The notes: generated by a model not told the origin, from the sequence alone. Positions 32,603 to 41,037 are shown, numbered from the stretch's first letter. The stretch: DNA of 64,000 bases from Solitalea koreensis (GCF_900182575.1 NZ_FXSZ01000001.1:186001-250000); one strand, 5' to 3'. Program-made: numbers and translations.

Positions 32603-33574
32603 TTAAAATTTCACTTTTGTTTGGATGGAATCATTGATTCTAAACAAATCACTGATTGATCCGTGCTCATAAACGTTTACAATCGCTTTTGAGAATAATT
32701 CAGCCGCTGAAAGCACCTTAATTTTATTGCTTGGCTGTTTCAATGGAATTGTATCACAAATGATCAATTCTTCCAACACTGAATTCTCAATATTTTCGAA
32801 TGCTTTACCGGAAAGCACACCATGTGTACATACTGCACGCACGCTATTTGCGCCTTTCTCTATTAACAAAGCTGCTGCTTTAGTTAAAGTTCCGGCAGTA
32901 TCACAAATATCATCTACTAAAACAATATCCTGACCCTTTACATCACCAATTACCGACATTGATTCGATTTCATTGGCACGTTTACGTTGTTTATCACAAA
33001 TTACCACTTCAGCATTCAATGCTTTTGCAAAGGTACGCGCACGCGCTGTACCACCCATATCAGGTGAAGCAATGGTAAGGTTTGGCAACTTTAACGACTT
33101 AATATAAGGCACCATGATTACAGAGGCATCCAGGTGATCAACCGGAATATCGAAGAAACCTTGAATCTGAGCAGCATGCAAGTCCATGGTCATGATACGA
33201 TGAACGCCGGCTGCCGCTAATAAATTAGCAACCAATTTAGCGCCAATCGCCACACGAGGTTTATCCTTACGATCCTGACGCGCCAAACCGAAATAAGGGA
33301 TTACTGCAGTAATGTAATGAGCTGATGCACGTTTTGCGGCATCAACCATTAATAACAGTTCCATTAAGTTATCGGATGGAGAGTAGGTCGATTGGATAAG
33401 GAAAATATCACAACCACGAATAGACTCATTAAAAATCGGCTGAAACTCGCCGTCGCTGAAGCGCGCTAATGAAATATCACCAAGTTGACGTGCGCTAACT
33501 TGAGCAATTTTATCTGCTAGGGAGCTTGAAGCTGAACCTGCAAATAATTTAACAGGGTTAAAACGTGATGGCAT
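32603..33574 (-). CDS. prs: Ribose-phosphate pyrophosphokinase
   Basis: This enzyme makes PRPP from ribose 5-phosphate and ATP for nucleotide, His and Trp synthesis. Motifs are VKLFAGSASSSLADKIAQ near the start, DGEFQPIFNESIRG, the flexible catalytic loop YFGLARQDRKDKPRVAIGAK, MTMDLHAAQIQGFFDIPVDH and the PRPP loop VLVDDICDTAGTL. The length of 323 aa fits class I. Its transcription would start inside the tRNA-Gln terminator. Confidence 0.97.
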   Translation of the reverse strand: MPSRFNPVKLFAGSASSSLADKIAQVSARQLGDISLARFSDGEFQPIFNESIRGCDIFLIQSTYSPSDNLMELLLMVDAAKRASAHYITAVIPYFGLARQDRKDKPRVAIGAKLVANLLAAAGVHRIMTMDLHAAQIQGFFDIPVDHLDASVIMVPYIKSLKLPNLTIASPDMGGTARARTFAKALNAEVVICDKQRKRANEIESMSVIGDVKGQDIVLVDDICDTAGTLTKAAALLIEKGANSVRAVCTHGVLSGKAFENIENSVLEELIICDTIPLKQPSNKIKVLSAAELFSKAIVNVYEHGSISDLFRINDSIQTKVKF

Positions 33575-33587
33575 CTTTATAAATAAA

Positions 33588-33635
33588 AAATGCGAAAGTA
33601 CGAAATCGTAATTACTGATGCCGTATTTCGCATTT
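33588..33635 (-). terminator. Terminator of tRNA-Gln that overlaps the prs promoter element
   Basis: AAATGCGAAA-g-TACG (33588-33602) pairs with CGTATTTCGCATTT (33622-33635), with one bulged base and a 19-nt loop. The minus-strand stem ends GCATTTTTTATTT. The 3' arm contains TACTTTCG (33593-33600), a TAnnTTcG-type -7 element placed about 20 bases before the prs start. Confidence 0.6.
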
Positions 33636-33642
33636 GTTTGAG

Positions 33643-33713
33643 TTGCCCGACCAGGATTCGAACCTAGACAAACGGTACCAAAAACCGTCGTACTACCGTT
33701 ATACTATCGGGCA
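33643..33713 (-). tRNA. tRNA-Gln (UUG)
   Basis: The minus strand folds as a cloverleaf of 71 nt: acceptor TGCCCGA with TCGGGCA, D stem GTA/TAC, anticodon stem ACGGT/ACCGT around the loop TTTTGGT (anticodon TTG), T arm CTAGG-TTCGAAT-CCTGG, discriminator A. CCA is not encoded. It is followed by a terminator and preceded by a very good promoter. Confidence 0.95.
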
Positions 33714-33743
33714 ATCACAACTGTTGTCGTTGTTTTGGGATTG

Positions 33744-33774
33744 CAAAAGTAGAAACAAAAATTTAATATCCAAA
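33744..33774 (-). promoter_or_regulatory. Promoter of tRNA-Gln
   Basis: On the minus strand TTTG (33771-33774), exactly 19 bases, then TACTTTTG (33744-33751); the expected start is 20-25 bases before the tRNA. A second -7-like element TATCTTTG (33858-33865) with a weak -33 lies about 115 bases further upstream and could give a longer precursor. Confidence 0.7.
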
Positions 33775-34215
33775 AAAATATTTTTTTTATTTTTTGTTTC
33801 TGATTTCAAACTATTAGCGAGTAGAACCCGATAACCAATTGCCGTTGCAATCGGCCGCAAAGATAGGATCAAGATTGAAATAAAAAAATATTTTTTAATG
33901 ATAATTTTCCATCACCCTACTTTCAAGACTATAACCATCACCATTTTATTCAGATAATCAATGTTTTAAGCAAACCGATTTTAAATGTTTTTTTTCTAAG
34001 CCAGGCTCATTTTCAGGAAGAGTTCTACTAATTGCACTCGCTAGACAACAGAATTCAAAGAATGAAAGACAAAGCAATAGTACGAGCCAAGTAAAAAGAC
34101 AGAAATGGAATGGAAATTTTCAGGATAAAACTGGAAGCAATGGATTAAGTCAAATATGTCGCCATGATAATTTATGTCGGCACATTTATTTTTTATAAGA
34201 GCACAAAATAATTTT
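33775..34215. other. Non-coding spacer between the tRNA-Gln promoter and the DUF2723 gene
   Basis: AT-rich spacer with long A and T runs. No convincing gene is visible on either strand; stop codons are frequent in all frames. It holds the upstream minus-strand -7 element at 33858-33865. On the plus strand TAACTTCG (34216-34223), just past its end, is a TAnnTTcG-type candidate for the DUF2723 gene. Confidence 0.6.
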
Positions 34216-34268
34216 TAACTTCGGCGGTTTGATAATACAATAGAAAAACAATAGTCAAATAAGGCTTT

Positions 34269-37200
34269 ATGACAAATTATACCCGTTCAAACGTCATCTT
34301 CGGATGGCTTGCATTTCTTATTGCAACAATTACTTACACTTTAACACTCGAACCCACCGGAAGTTTCTGGGACTGCGGTGAGTTTATTTCCGCGGCTTAT
34401 AAACTACAAGTAGTTCATCAACCAGGAGCTCCTTTATTTCTTATGATTTATAGAGTACTCTCCACGTTTGCTAGTGCCCCTAGCCAGGTAGCTTGGTGGA
34501 CTAACTTCGGCTCTGCCCTATCAAGCGGTGCTACTATCATGTTTCTTTTCTGGACCATCACTCACCTGGCAAAGAAATTAATTGTAAAAGAAGGTTCCGT
34601 GATAACATTAGCAAATACAGTAGCCATTATGGGTGCTGGCATGGTTGGTGCATTGGCTTATACATTTTCTGATACGTTTTGGTTCTCAGCTGTAGAGTCA
34701 GAAGTATATGCAATGTCATCACTTTGCACTGCTATTGTTTTCTGGGCAATTTTAAAATGGGAAAACGAAGCGAATGATAAGCATGCCGATCGCTGGTTAG
34801 TATTCATCGCCTATATGATGGGCTTGTCAATTGGCGTTCACTTATTAAACTTATTGGCCATTCCTGCAATTGCTTTCGTCTATTATTTCAAAAAGAACAC
34901 ACCAACTACCAAAGGCGCAATCATTACATTTATAATATCCTGCATCATTTTAGTCTTTGTAATGTATGGTGTAATCCCTGGTATTGTTTCCCTTTCTGCA
35001 TGGTTTGACAAAATATTTGTAAACAGTTTTGGCATGACTTTCGGAAGTGGCGTAATCTTCTTTTTGTTACTTCTGATCTCCGGTTTAGTTTACGGCATTT
35101 ACTATTCGATCAAAAAACAGCATGAACTACTGAATATGGCAATGCTTTGCCTAACCTTTATTATTATCGGTTACAGCTCATTTGCAATGGTAGTAATTCG
35201 TGCAAAAGCCAACCCTAACCTTAACAATAACGACCCTTCAAATGCCTACTCTTTCTTAAGCTATCTGAATCGTGAGCAGTATGGCGACCGTCCATTATTG
35301 TTCGGGCCTTACTTTGATGCCAAAGTAGAGTCACAGGAAGAAGGCGCTATGCAATACCGTAAAGGAGCAACTAAATACGAAGAAGTTGGACGCAGACCGG
35401 TTCCTATTTACGAAAAATCAAGAAGCACAATTTTCCCTCGACTTTTCAGCGATGATCAAAGTCATCAACAATTTTACCGTCAATGGTTAGGGTTAACCGG
35501 CGCGCCTAATTTTGCAGATAACATTAAATTCTTCTTAGGCTATCAGGTTAACTACATGTATTTCCGTTATTTCATGTGGAATTTTGCGGGTCGTCAGAAT
35601 GATGTGCAAGGACAAGGCAGCGTGCATGAAGGTAACTGGATTAGCGGCATTAAACCGCTTGATGCTATCCGTTTAGGAAATCAAGACAGCTTACCAAAAA
35701 GCATCACCGAAAATAAAGCGTATAACCGACTATACTTCTTACCGTTAATTCTTGGATTAATTGGTTTTGTGTTCCAATATCGTCGTAATTTCAAAGACCT
35801 TTCAGTAGTATTTTTATTATTCTTCATGACAGGTTTAGCGATTGTGCTTTATCTGAATCAAACGCCGTTACAACCACGTGAACGAGATTATGCCTATGCC
35901 GGTTCGTTCTATGCCTTTGCCATTTGGATTGGTTTAGGCGTACTTTGGCTATACGAACTTTTATCCAAGAAGATGAATGTTCTTGCTTCGGCGGGTATTG
36001 CGACAGGACTTTGTTTAGTTGCGGTTCCAGCTTTGATGGCAAAAGAAGAGTGGAACGATCATGATCGCTCTCAACGTTACTTAACCCGTGACCTTGCTGC
36101 CAACTATTTAAATTCTTGTGCACAAAATGCAATTATCTTCACTTATGGCGATAACGACACCTATCCACTTTGGTATTGCCAGGAAGTGGAAGGCATTCGT
36201 ACAGATGTTCGGATTGTGAACTTAAGCTTATTAGGAACAGATTGGTACGGCCGTCAGATGAAAAATAAAATGAACGATTCTGAGCCGGTTCCAATTTCAT
36301 TAGCAAATGAAAAATTCGCGCAAGGTATTCGTGATTACGTTCCTTTATTTGACCAAAATATGGCGGGGAACTCTGACTTGAAAGACGTTATCGATTTCAT
36401 TGGAAGCGATGATCAGCAAGCCAAAGCGCAAACTCAGGGCGGAGAAATGATCAACTACTTGCCTACTAAAAACCTTAAACTTACTGTCAATAAAGACGAT
36501 GTGATAAAATACGGCGTGGTTGCCCCTAAATATACCGGCAAAATTGTAAACGAAATTGATTGGACTTTACCATCGAACGGCTTATACAAAAATGATTTAT
36601 TAGCACTGGATATTATTGCTCACAACAACTGGAAACGCCCAATCTGTTTTGCAATCACCGTACCTGATCGTAACTACTACGGATTACAAGATTACTTCCA
36701 GAATGAAGGCTTTGCATACCGTTTAGTGCCGATGAAAAAAGATTCAACAGCTGGGATATTAGGACGTGAAGGAAGCATCAATACTGCTATTATGTACAAC
36801 AATGTAATGAATCGCTTCAAATGGGATAACTATAATAAACCGTTTATTTATGTTGATCCTGAAAGTTCACGTATGACTACCACTGCACGTAGCACATATT
36901 TAATTTTAGCACAAGCTTGCTTCAACGAAGGCAAACTTGATTCATGTGTAAAAGTACTGGATCGTATGAATGCTGAGATTCCGTTTATCAACAACCAAGT
37001 AGGTTATAACCTTGTTCCTGACTTGCTGGCTGCCGAACTCTACTTTAATTGTAAAAAATATGACAAAGGAACTAAGCAAGCTCTTAAATTGAATGACTTT
37101 GTTGCAGATCAATTAAATTATTATCACTCAATGGGCACAAGTGGCTTGCGTCGTTTTTCTGAAGAAATTCAGTTCGGAATGGGCCTAATCAATGAACTCA

Positions 37201-37298
37201 GCGGTATTGCACAAAAGAACGGACAAGCCGGTCTTAACAAAAAACTAGATGACGAATTGAAAACATGGCAGAGTAAATTTGGCTCTGTGCAGCAATAG
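34269..37298 (+). CDS. DUF2723 membrane protein, O-mannosyltransferase-like
   Basis: A 1009-residue integral membrane protein. The N-terminus has the DUF2723 hallmark: a first helix (WLAFLIATITYTLTLEP), then TGSFWDCGEFISAAYKLQ with the acidic pair D35 and E38 expected at the active site of GT-C-type glycosyltransferases, then HQPGAPLFLMIYR. About a dozen hydrophobic helices span residues 10-590. The last 400 residues are soluble, with FTYGDNDTYPLWYCQEVEG and repeat-like helices near the end (AQACFNEGKLDSCVKVLD). The eukaryotic relative TMEM260 is a protein O-mannosyltransferase; transfer of sugars to surface proteins is therefore an inference here. The gene is monocistronic and ends at a strong terminator. 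Confidence 0.85.
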   Translation: MTNYTRSNVIFGWLAFLIATITYTLTLEPTGSFWDCGEFISAAYKLQVVHQPGAPLFLMIYRVLSTFASAPSQVAWWTNFGSALSSGATIMFLFWTITHLAKKLIVKEGSVITLANTVAIMGAGMVGALAYTFSDTFWFSAVESEVYAMSSLCTAIVFWAILKWENEANDKHADRWLVFIAYMMGLSIGVHLLNLLAIPAIAFVYYFKKNTPTTKGAIITFIISCIILVFVMYGVIPGIVSLSAWFDKIFVNSFGMTFGSGVIFFLLLLISGLVYGIYYSIKKQHELLNMAMLCLTFIIIGYSSFAMVVIRAKANPNLNNNDPSNAYSFLSYLNREQYGDRPLLFGPYFDAKVESQEEGAMQYRKGATKYEEVGRRPVPIYEKSRSTIFPRLFSDDQSHQQFYRQWLGLTGAPNFADNIKFFLGYQVNYMYFRYFMWNFAGRQNDVQGQGSVHEGNWISGIKPLDAIRLGNQDSLPKSITENKAYNRLYFLPLILGLIGFVFQYRRNFKDLSVVFLLFFMTGLAIVLYLNQTPLQPRERDYAYAGSFYAFAIWIGLGVLWLYELLSKKMNVLASAGIATGLCLVAVPALMAKEEWNDHDRSQRYLTRDLAANYLNSCAQNAIIFTYGDNDTYPLWYCQEVEGIRTDVRIVNLSLLGTDWYGRQMKNKMNDSEPVPISLANEKFAQGIRDYVPLFDQNMAGNSDLKDVIDFIGSDDQQAKAQTQGGEMINYLPTKNLKLTVNKDDVIKYGVVAPKYTGKIVNEIDWTLPSNGLYKNDLLALDIIAHNNWKRPICFAITVPDRNYYGLQDYFQNEGFAYRLVPMKKDSTAGILGREGSINTAIMYNNVMNRFKWDNYNKPFIYVDPESSRMTTTARSTYLILAQACFNEGKLDSCVKVLDRMNAEIPFINNQVGYNLVPDLLAAELYFNCKKYDKGTKQALKLNDFVADQLNYYHSMGTSGLRRFSEEIQFGMGLINELSGIAQKNGQAGLNKKLDDELKTWQSKFGSVQQ

Positions 37299-37320
37299 TA
37301 ATCATCTCAACTCGCTATTA

Positions 37321-37356
37321 AAAAATCCCTCTCGTATTAAAACGAGAGGGATTTTT
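37321..37356 (+). terminator. Intrinsic terminator after the DUF2723 gene
   Basis: Arms AAAAATCCCTCTCGT (37321-37335) and ACGAGAGGGATTTTT (37342-37356), perfect over 15 bp with a 6-nt loop and U-tract. Confidence 0.88.
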
Positions 37357-37403
37357 ATTTTTCAAACAACTTTCCTTCAACTCATTACCTCAGAGCACTA
37401 AAA

Positions 37404-37437
37404 TTGTTACCTAATGAACACCAAATTTGTTACCTAA
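37404..37437. repeat. Direct repeat TTGTTACCTAA, possible orphan insertion-sequence end
   Basis: TTGTTACCTAA occurs at 37404-37414 and 37427-37437, 23 bases apart, inside slightly longer matches (AAATTGTTACCTAATG and AAATTTGTTACCTAAATG). Repeated short motifs about two helical turns apart are known at the ends of IS21-type elements. No transposase gene or opposite end is seen in the window. Confidence 0.4.
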
Positions 37438-37502
37438 ATGGCCACTAGACCACAGGATCCAACTCCTATTTTCGCGCCACAATTAATTCTTAATCTTATA
37501 AT

Positions 37503-37670
37503 ATGCATACCATTTTACCCAAATTCAAAATCGCATTAGTTCTGACCCTAGCTTTTACCACCTTATCGATTACCTCATGTGAAAAAGATAAAAACATAGA
37601 GGAACTACAAAGAGTACAAAAAGGAAGTATATCCAAAGGAGATAAACTACTTAATGCCGAAAAAAAATAG
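37503..37670 (+). CDS. Small lipoprotein, 55 residues, unknown function
   Basis: I found this short gene by translation. Residues 6-24 are a hydrophobic signal, followed by the lipobox SITSC with Cys at residue 26; the mature part is only 30 residues, charged (EKDKNIEELQRVQKGSISKG). It is followed after 16 bases by a perfect terminator, which supports real expression. It resembles the tiny entericidin-like or lysis-type lipoproteins only in architecture; I do not recognise the sequence. Confidence 0.65.
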   Translation: MHTILPKFKIALVLTLAFTTLSITSCEKDKNIEELQRVQKGSISKGDKLLNAEKK

Positions 37671-37686
37671 CAATTAGTTGATTAAG

Positions 37687-37721
37687 AAAAAGAGCTACCT
37701 CGGTTTGAGGTAGCTCTTTTT
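37687..37721 (+). terminator. Intrinsic terminator after the small lipoprotein gene
   Basis: Perfect 15-bp arms AAAAAGAGCTACCTC (37687-37701) and GAGGTAGCTCTTTTT (37707-37721), 5-nt loop and U-tract. Confidence 0.88.
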
Positions 37722-37876
37722 CTTAGTATCTATGTAACGTCAATGCATTTTAAAGCATTTACTGATTAACTCATTTCGTTTCTAATGTGCGCCCTTAATG
37801 CACCCATTTTTAACCCAAAGGCTATAAGACATTGTAACCCTTATCAAATAATTAGAATCAACTCTCTTCAGCCCGA

Positions 37877-37927
37877 CTAAAAAACAAACGAGCCGTTCTG
37901 AATCAGAACGGCTCGTTTGTTTTTTAG
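37877..37927 (-). terminator. Intrinsic terminator after accA
   Basis: Perfect 25-bp arms around a single central base (37877-37901 and 37903-37927), core CGAGCCGTTCTGA, ending in a run of A/T on both sides. The region between this and the previous terminator (37722-37876) shows no gene. Confidence 0.85.
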
Positions 37928-37948
37928 AATTATTTTCTAAAATTAAGA

Positions 37949-38905
37949 TTATTCTTCGTTAACAACTCCCATTGCCGAGAATTTATTAATACGCTCGTTG
38001 ATCAATGTATCTACCTTTTTATTTTTTAGTTCTGCAAGATCTGCTATAATTTTTGCTTTCACTGTCATGGCAATTTCTTCAGGGTTATTATGAGCCCCTC
38101 CAAATGGTTCTGTAATAACGCCATCAATTAATTTGTTAGCAAACATATCTTGTGCGGTGAGTTTCAAGGCATCGGCTGCTTTCTCTTTGAAATCCCAGCT
38201 TCTCCATAAAATAGAAGAACATGATTCAGGAGATATTACTGAATACCATGAATATTCCAACATGTACACTTTATCTCCAATACCAATTCCTAATGCACCA
38301 CCAGAAGCACCTTCTCCAACAATGAAGCACAAGATAGGCACTTTTAATATTGACATTTCGAGCAAATTACGGGCAATTGCCTCTCCTTGTCCACGCTCTT
38401 CAGCCTCCAGACCAGGGAAAGCCCCCATAGTATCGATTAACGAAATTACAGGCACGTTGAATTTTTCGGCCAGTTTCATCAAACGAAGCGCTTTTCTATA
38501 CCCTTCAGGATTTGCCATCCCAAAATTATGAAACTGGCGTTCTTTGGTATTTTTACCCTTTTGATGCCCAATTACCATTACTGGTTGCCCGTCAATAGTA
38601 GCAAATCCTCCCACAATAGCCTTATCATCCTTTACAGTGCGATCACCATGCAATTCGATAAAATCCTCACACATCATTGAGATATAATCGAATGTTTGAG
38701 GACGCTCAGGATGACGAGACATCTGCACCTTTTGCCAGCCGGTAAGGTTGCTGTATATATCTTTTTGGGTCTGTTCTATTTTGGTTTCTATTTCTTTAAT
38801 AGTTGCCGAAAAGTCAACCTTAGTTTTTTCTTGCGCTTGCTGAACTTTTTCAAGCTCTTCCATCAATATTAAGATTGGCTTTTCGAAATCAAAAGTTGGT
38901 TTCAT
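37949..38905 (-). CDS. accA: Acetyl-CoA carboxylase carboxyltransferase subunit alpha
   Basis: AccA with AccD transfers the carboxyl group from biotin to acetyl-CoA, the first step of fatty acid synthesis. Motifs are MSRHPERPQTFDYISMMC, HGDRTVKDDKAIVGGFA, GMANPEGYRKALRLMKLAEK, the oxyanion region DTMGAFPGLEAEERGQGEAI and GEGASGGALGIGIGDKVYML. The length of 318 aa matches the E. coli protein. It is monocistronic; TAAAAGTA (38964-38971) on the other strand reads TACTTTTA, a near -7 element. Confidence 0.97.
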   Translation of the reverse strand: MKPTFDFEKPILILMEELEKVQQAQEKTKVDFSATIKEIETKIEQTQKDIYSNLTGWQKVQMSRHPERPQTFDYISMMCEDFIELHGDRTVKDDKAIVGGFATIDGQPVMVIGHQKGKNTKERQFHNFGMANPEGYRKALRLMKLAEKFNVPVISLIDTMGAFPGLEAEERGQGEAIARNLLEMSILKVPILCFIVGEGASGGALGIGIGDKVYMLEYSWYSVISPESCSSILWRSWDFKEKAADALKLTAQDMFANKLIDGVITEPFGGAHNNPEEIAMTVKAKIIADLAELKNKKVDTLINERINKFSAMGVVNEE

Positions 38906-39153
38906 TCGTGTTTAATTAGTTTTTTATAGTCCAATAAATCTTGATTCCGATTTAATGAGCCTGTAAAAGTAAAAAACATTTTCACAAAAAACGCCTTAAC
39001 ATTGCAAATCACTAGCTATCAAACACATAAGAAACTAACAAATTGGATAATGCTAAAATTAAAGTCCTGGTCTTCAATTTAAGACGTTAACTACCTAATC
39101 AAAGTCATCGCATTTTGTTTTTCAATTTTCCTCCCAACCTCCCACCTATCCGG

Positions 39154-39516
39154 TTATTGGTCTTCTATTTCCACGGCATGATACCGGGGGAAGCCTCGAT
39201 CAGCCTTATACCCTTCAATGACTTCAGCCAGCTTAAAACTATCCGTTTTTCGCGTATCAATTACAAGCCTTGCTGTTGCTACTTCAAAAGTAACTGCACA
39301 TTGAATTACTCCAGGTTGTTTTGATAATAATTTGTGAATATCGTTCCCCTCTGCCCGATTAAAAGGCATACCAATGATCTTAAAACAGACCTTTTTTTCA
39401 ACAGAATCTTTTGAAACAGTAAAATAATTAGAGAATCCTATTTGATGATGATCACTAATAAATCCGGCAAAAAATATACTGAATAGGATAAAAAAGATGC
39501 TCTTCCAGTTTCTCAT
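39154..39516 (-). CDS. HMA-like domain protein lacking the metal-binding CXXC
   Basis: The N-terminus is a hydrophobic export signal or anchor (IFFILFSIFFAGF). Residues about 43-105 follow the beta-alpha-beta-beta-alpha-beta pattern of heavy-metal-associated domains: VCFKIIGMPFNRAEGNDIHK, then QPGVIQCAVTFEVATARLVI and FKLAEVIEGY. Where HMA domains have GMxCxxC this protein has GMPFNRAE, so the metal ligands are missing. The length is 120 aa. A role as a binding or partner domain rather than a copper carrier is inference. Confidence 0.6.
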   Translation of the reverse strand: MRNWKSIFFILFSIFFAGFISDHHQIGFSNYFTVSKDSVEKKVCFKIIGMPFNRAEGNDIHKLLSKQPGVIQCAVTFEVATARLVIDTRKTDSFKLAEVIEGYKADRGFPRYHAVEIEDQ

Positions 39517-39547
39517 AACGATCGATTAAAGGGTGACACTTTTACCC

Positions 39548-39580
39548 CAAAAATATTGCCATAAATAACTGAAAATCAAA
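39548..39580 (-). promoter_or_regulatory. Promoter of the HMA-like gene
   Basis: On the minus strand TTTG (39577-39580), 21 bases, then TATTTTTG (39548-39555), about 30 bases before the start codon. Confidence 0.55.
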
Positions 39581-39693
39581 TCATAAACAATATTCCAGAT
39601 CCTTAATGATACTTAGAGAATTAGAGAATTAGAGAATTAGAATGAACCTAAGGACAAGAGTAGGCTATTACGATAAGACTATAAAACAAAAAA

Positions 39694-39715
39694 TCCCGTC
39701 GATTACTCGACAGGA
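39694..39715 (-). terminator. Intrinsic terminator after the tRNA-Asn pair
   Basis: On the minus strand TCCTGTCGA pairs with TCGACGGGA (one G-U) across a 4-nt loop, followed by TTTTTTG. It lies 7 bases after the distal tRNA-Asn copy. Confidence 0.75.
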
Positions 39716-39721
39716 CTTTTG

Positions 39722-39795
39722 CTCCCAAGCCTGGGCTCGAACCAGGGACCCTCTGATTAACAGTCAGATGCTCTAACCAGCTGAGCTACTTAGGA
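39722..39795 (-). tRNA. tRNA-Asn (GUU), second copy in the transcript
   Basis: A 74-nt cloverleaf: acceptor TCCTAAG with CTTGGGA, D arm GCTCAGCTGGTTAGAGC, anticodon stem TCTGA/TCAGA around CTGTTAA (anticodon GTT), T arm CCTGG-TTCGAGC-CCAGG, discriminator G. No encoded CCA. It is identical over its full length to the copy at 39860-39933. Confidence 0.97.
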
Positions 39796-39859
39796 ATTTA
39801 ATTGAGAAGTGGGAGTCGTCCCTTTTTGTACTGCACCAGAATTAATCTTTGCAGTATCG

Positions 39860-39933
39860 CTCCCAAGCCTGGGCTCGAACCAGGGACCCTCTGATTAACA
39901 GTCAGATGCTCTAACCAGCTGAGCTACTTAGGA
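39860..39933 (-). tRNA. tRNA-Asn (GUU), first copy in the transcript
   Basis: Same 74-nt sequence and fold as the copy at 39722-39795, 64 bases upstream of it on the same strand, so both are probably processed from one transcript. Duplicate tRNA-Asn genes often reflect dosage need; no integrase or attachment-site duplication is seen beside them. Confidence 0.97.
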
Positions 39934-40110
39934 GTGTTATACCTTTTGAAAGGCTTTTCATTTCTTCAATTAAAAACAGCTTAAATGTAACTCGTTTAAA
40001 CTATTTCCCTTTTCAATTTCCGATACCGTTGTATCGTTTTGGGAGTGCAATATTCGGGATTTAGAATTAAATATGCAATATTTGCGAAGAAAAAATTTAA
40101 AAAAAATTGC

Positions 40111-41019
40111 ATGAGCTTATTGGCAGTTGGAACGGTGGCTTTTGATGCCATCGAAACCCCTTTTGGTAAAACCGACAGAATTGTCGGAGGTGCAGCCACT
40201 TACGTTTGTTTGTCGGCTTCTTATTTCACTTCAAATGTAAATTTGGTTGCCGTTGTTGGAGATGATTTTCCTGGAGAAGAAATTAAAGATTTAAATAATC
40301 ACGGCATCAATACCGATGGTTTGCAGATTCGAAATGGTGAAAAATCATTTTTTTGGTCGGGCAAATACCATAACGACATGAATAGTCGTGACACTTTAGT
40401 GACCGAACTAAACGTACTTGCCGATTTCGACCCGGTTATTCCTGCGAGCTATCAGGACTGCGAATTCCTGATGTTAGGCAACCTTACTCCTCAAATCCAA
40501 CAAACGGTTATTAAACGCCTTACAAAGCGCCCTAAGCTAATTGTAATGGACACCATGAACTTTTGGATGGACATTGCCATGGACGACTTAAAAGAAACCT
40601 TAAAATTAGTGGATGTACTTACCATTAATGATGAAGAGGCGCGTCAGCTTTCGGGCGAATATTCATTGATTAAGGCAGCGCGTGCGATTCAAAACATGGG
40701 ACCAAAATACCTGGTGATTAAAAAAGGAGAACACGGTGCTTTATTGTTTGGTAAGGAACAAATCTTCTCAGCTCCTGCCCTTCCCTTAGAAGACGTTTTC
40801 GACCCAACAGGTGCCGGTGATACTTTTGCAGGCGGATTTATAGGGTATATGGCCAGCAAAGGCGAAATTACATTTGAGAATATGAAACGAGCGGTGATTC
40901 ATGGTTCGGCAATGGCATCCTTCTGCGTTGAAAAATTCGGAACCGAGCGCATTAAGAATCTAACTCCAAAAGAAATAGAGGAACGAGTTGCAGCATTTTC
41001 AAAACTGGTTCAGTTTTAA
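40111..41019 (+). CDS. PfkB family carbohydrate/nucleoside kinase
   Basis: A ribokinase-fold sugar or nucleoside kinase. The N-terminal region has LLAVGTVAFDAIETPFG and IVGGAATYVCLSASYF (the GG substrate motif), and the C-terminal signature DPTGAGDTFAGGFIGYMA holds the anion hole and catalytic Asp. The length is 302 aa. I start at the ATG at 40111, because the frame from 40039 would translate a promoter-like AT-rich leader with KKKFKKN. The substrate cannot be told from the sequence; some annotations of close relatives call it a sugar kinase. It is monocistronic with its own terminator. Confidence 0.85.
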   Translation: MSLLAVGTVAFDAIETPFGKTDRIVGGAATYVCLSASYFTSNVNLVAVVGDDFPGEEIKDLNNHGINTDGLQIRNGEKSFFWSGKYHNDMNSRDTLVTELNVLADFDPVIPASYQDCEFLMLGNLTPQIQQTVIKRLTKRPKLIVMDTMNFWMDIAMDDLKETLKLVDVLTINDEEARQLSGEYSLIKAARAIQNMGPKYLVIKKGEHGALLFGKEQIFSAPALPLEDVFDPTGAGDTFAGGFIGYMASKGEITFENMKRAVIHGSAMASFCVEKFGTERIKNLTPKEIEERVAAFSKLVQF

Positions 41020-41037
41020 GCGTTTCTCTTATAAAAT

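Noticed and set aside
33643..34268. Integration site or genomic island next to tRNA-Gln
   Set aside because: No integrase, no repeat of the tRNA 3' end and ordinary housekeeping genes on both sides.
39722..39933. Duplicated tRNA-Asn as attachment-site duplication
   Set aside because: Both copies are complete and in the same transcript with one terminator; no mobile gene lies between or beside them.
40039..40110. Longer start of the PfkB kinase
   Set aside because: The added 24 residues come from AT-rich leader sequence containing promoter-like motifs and do not fit the ribokinase fold.
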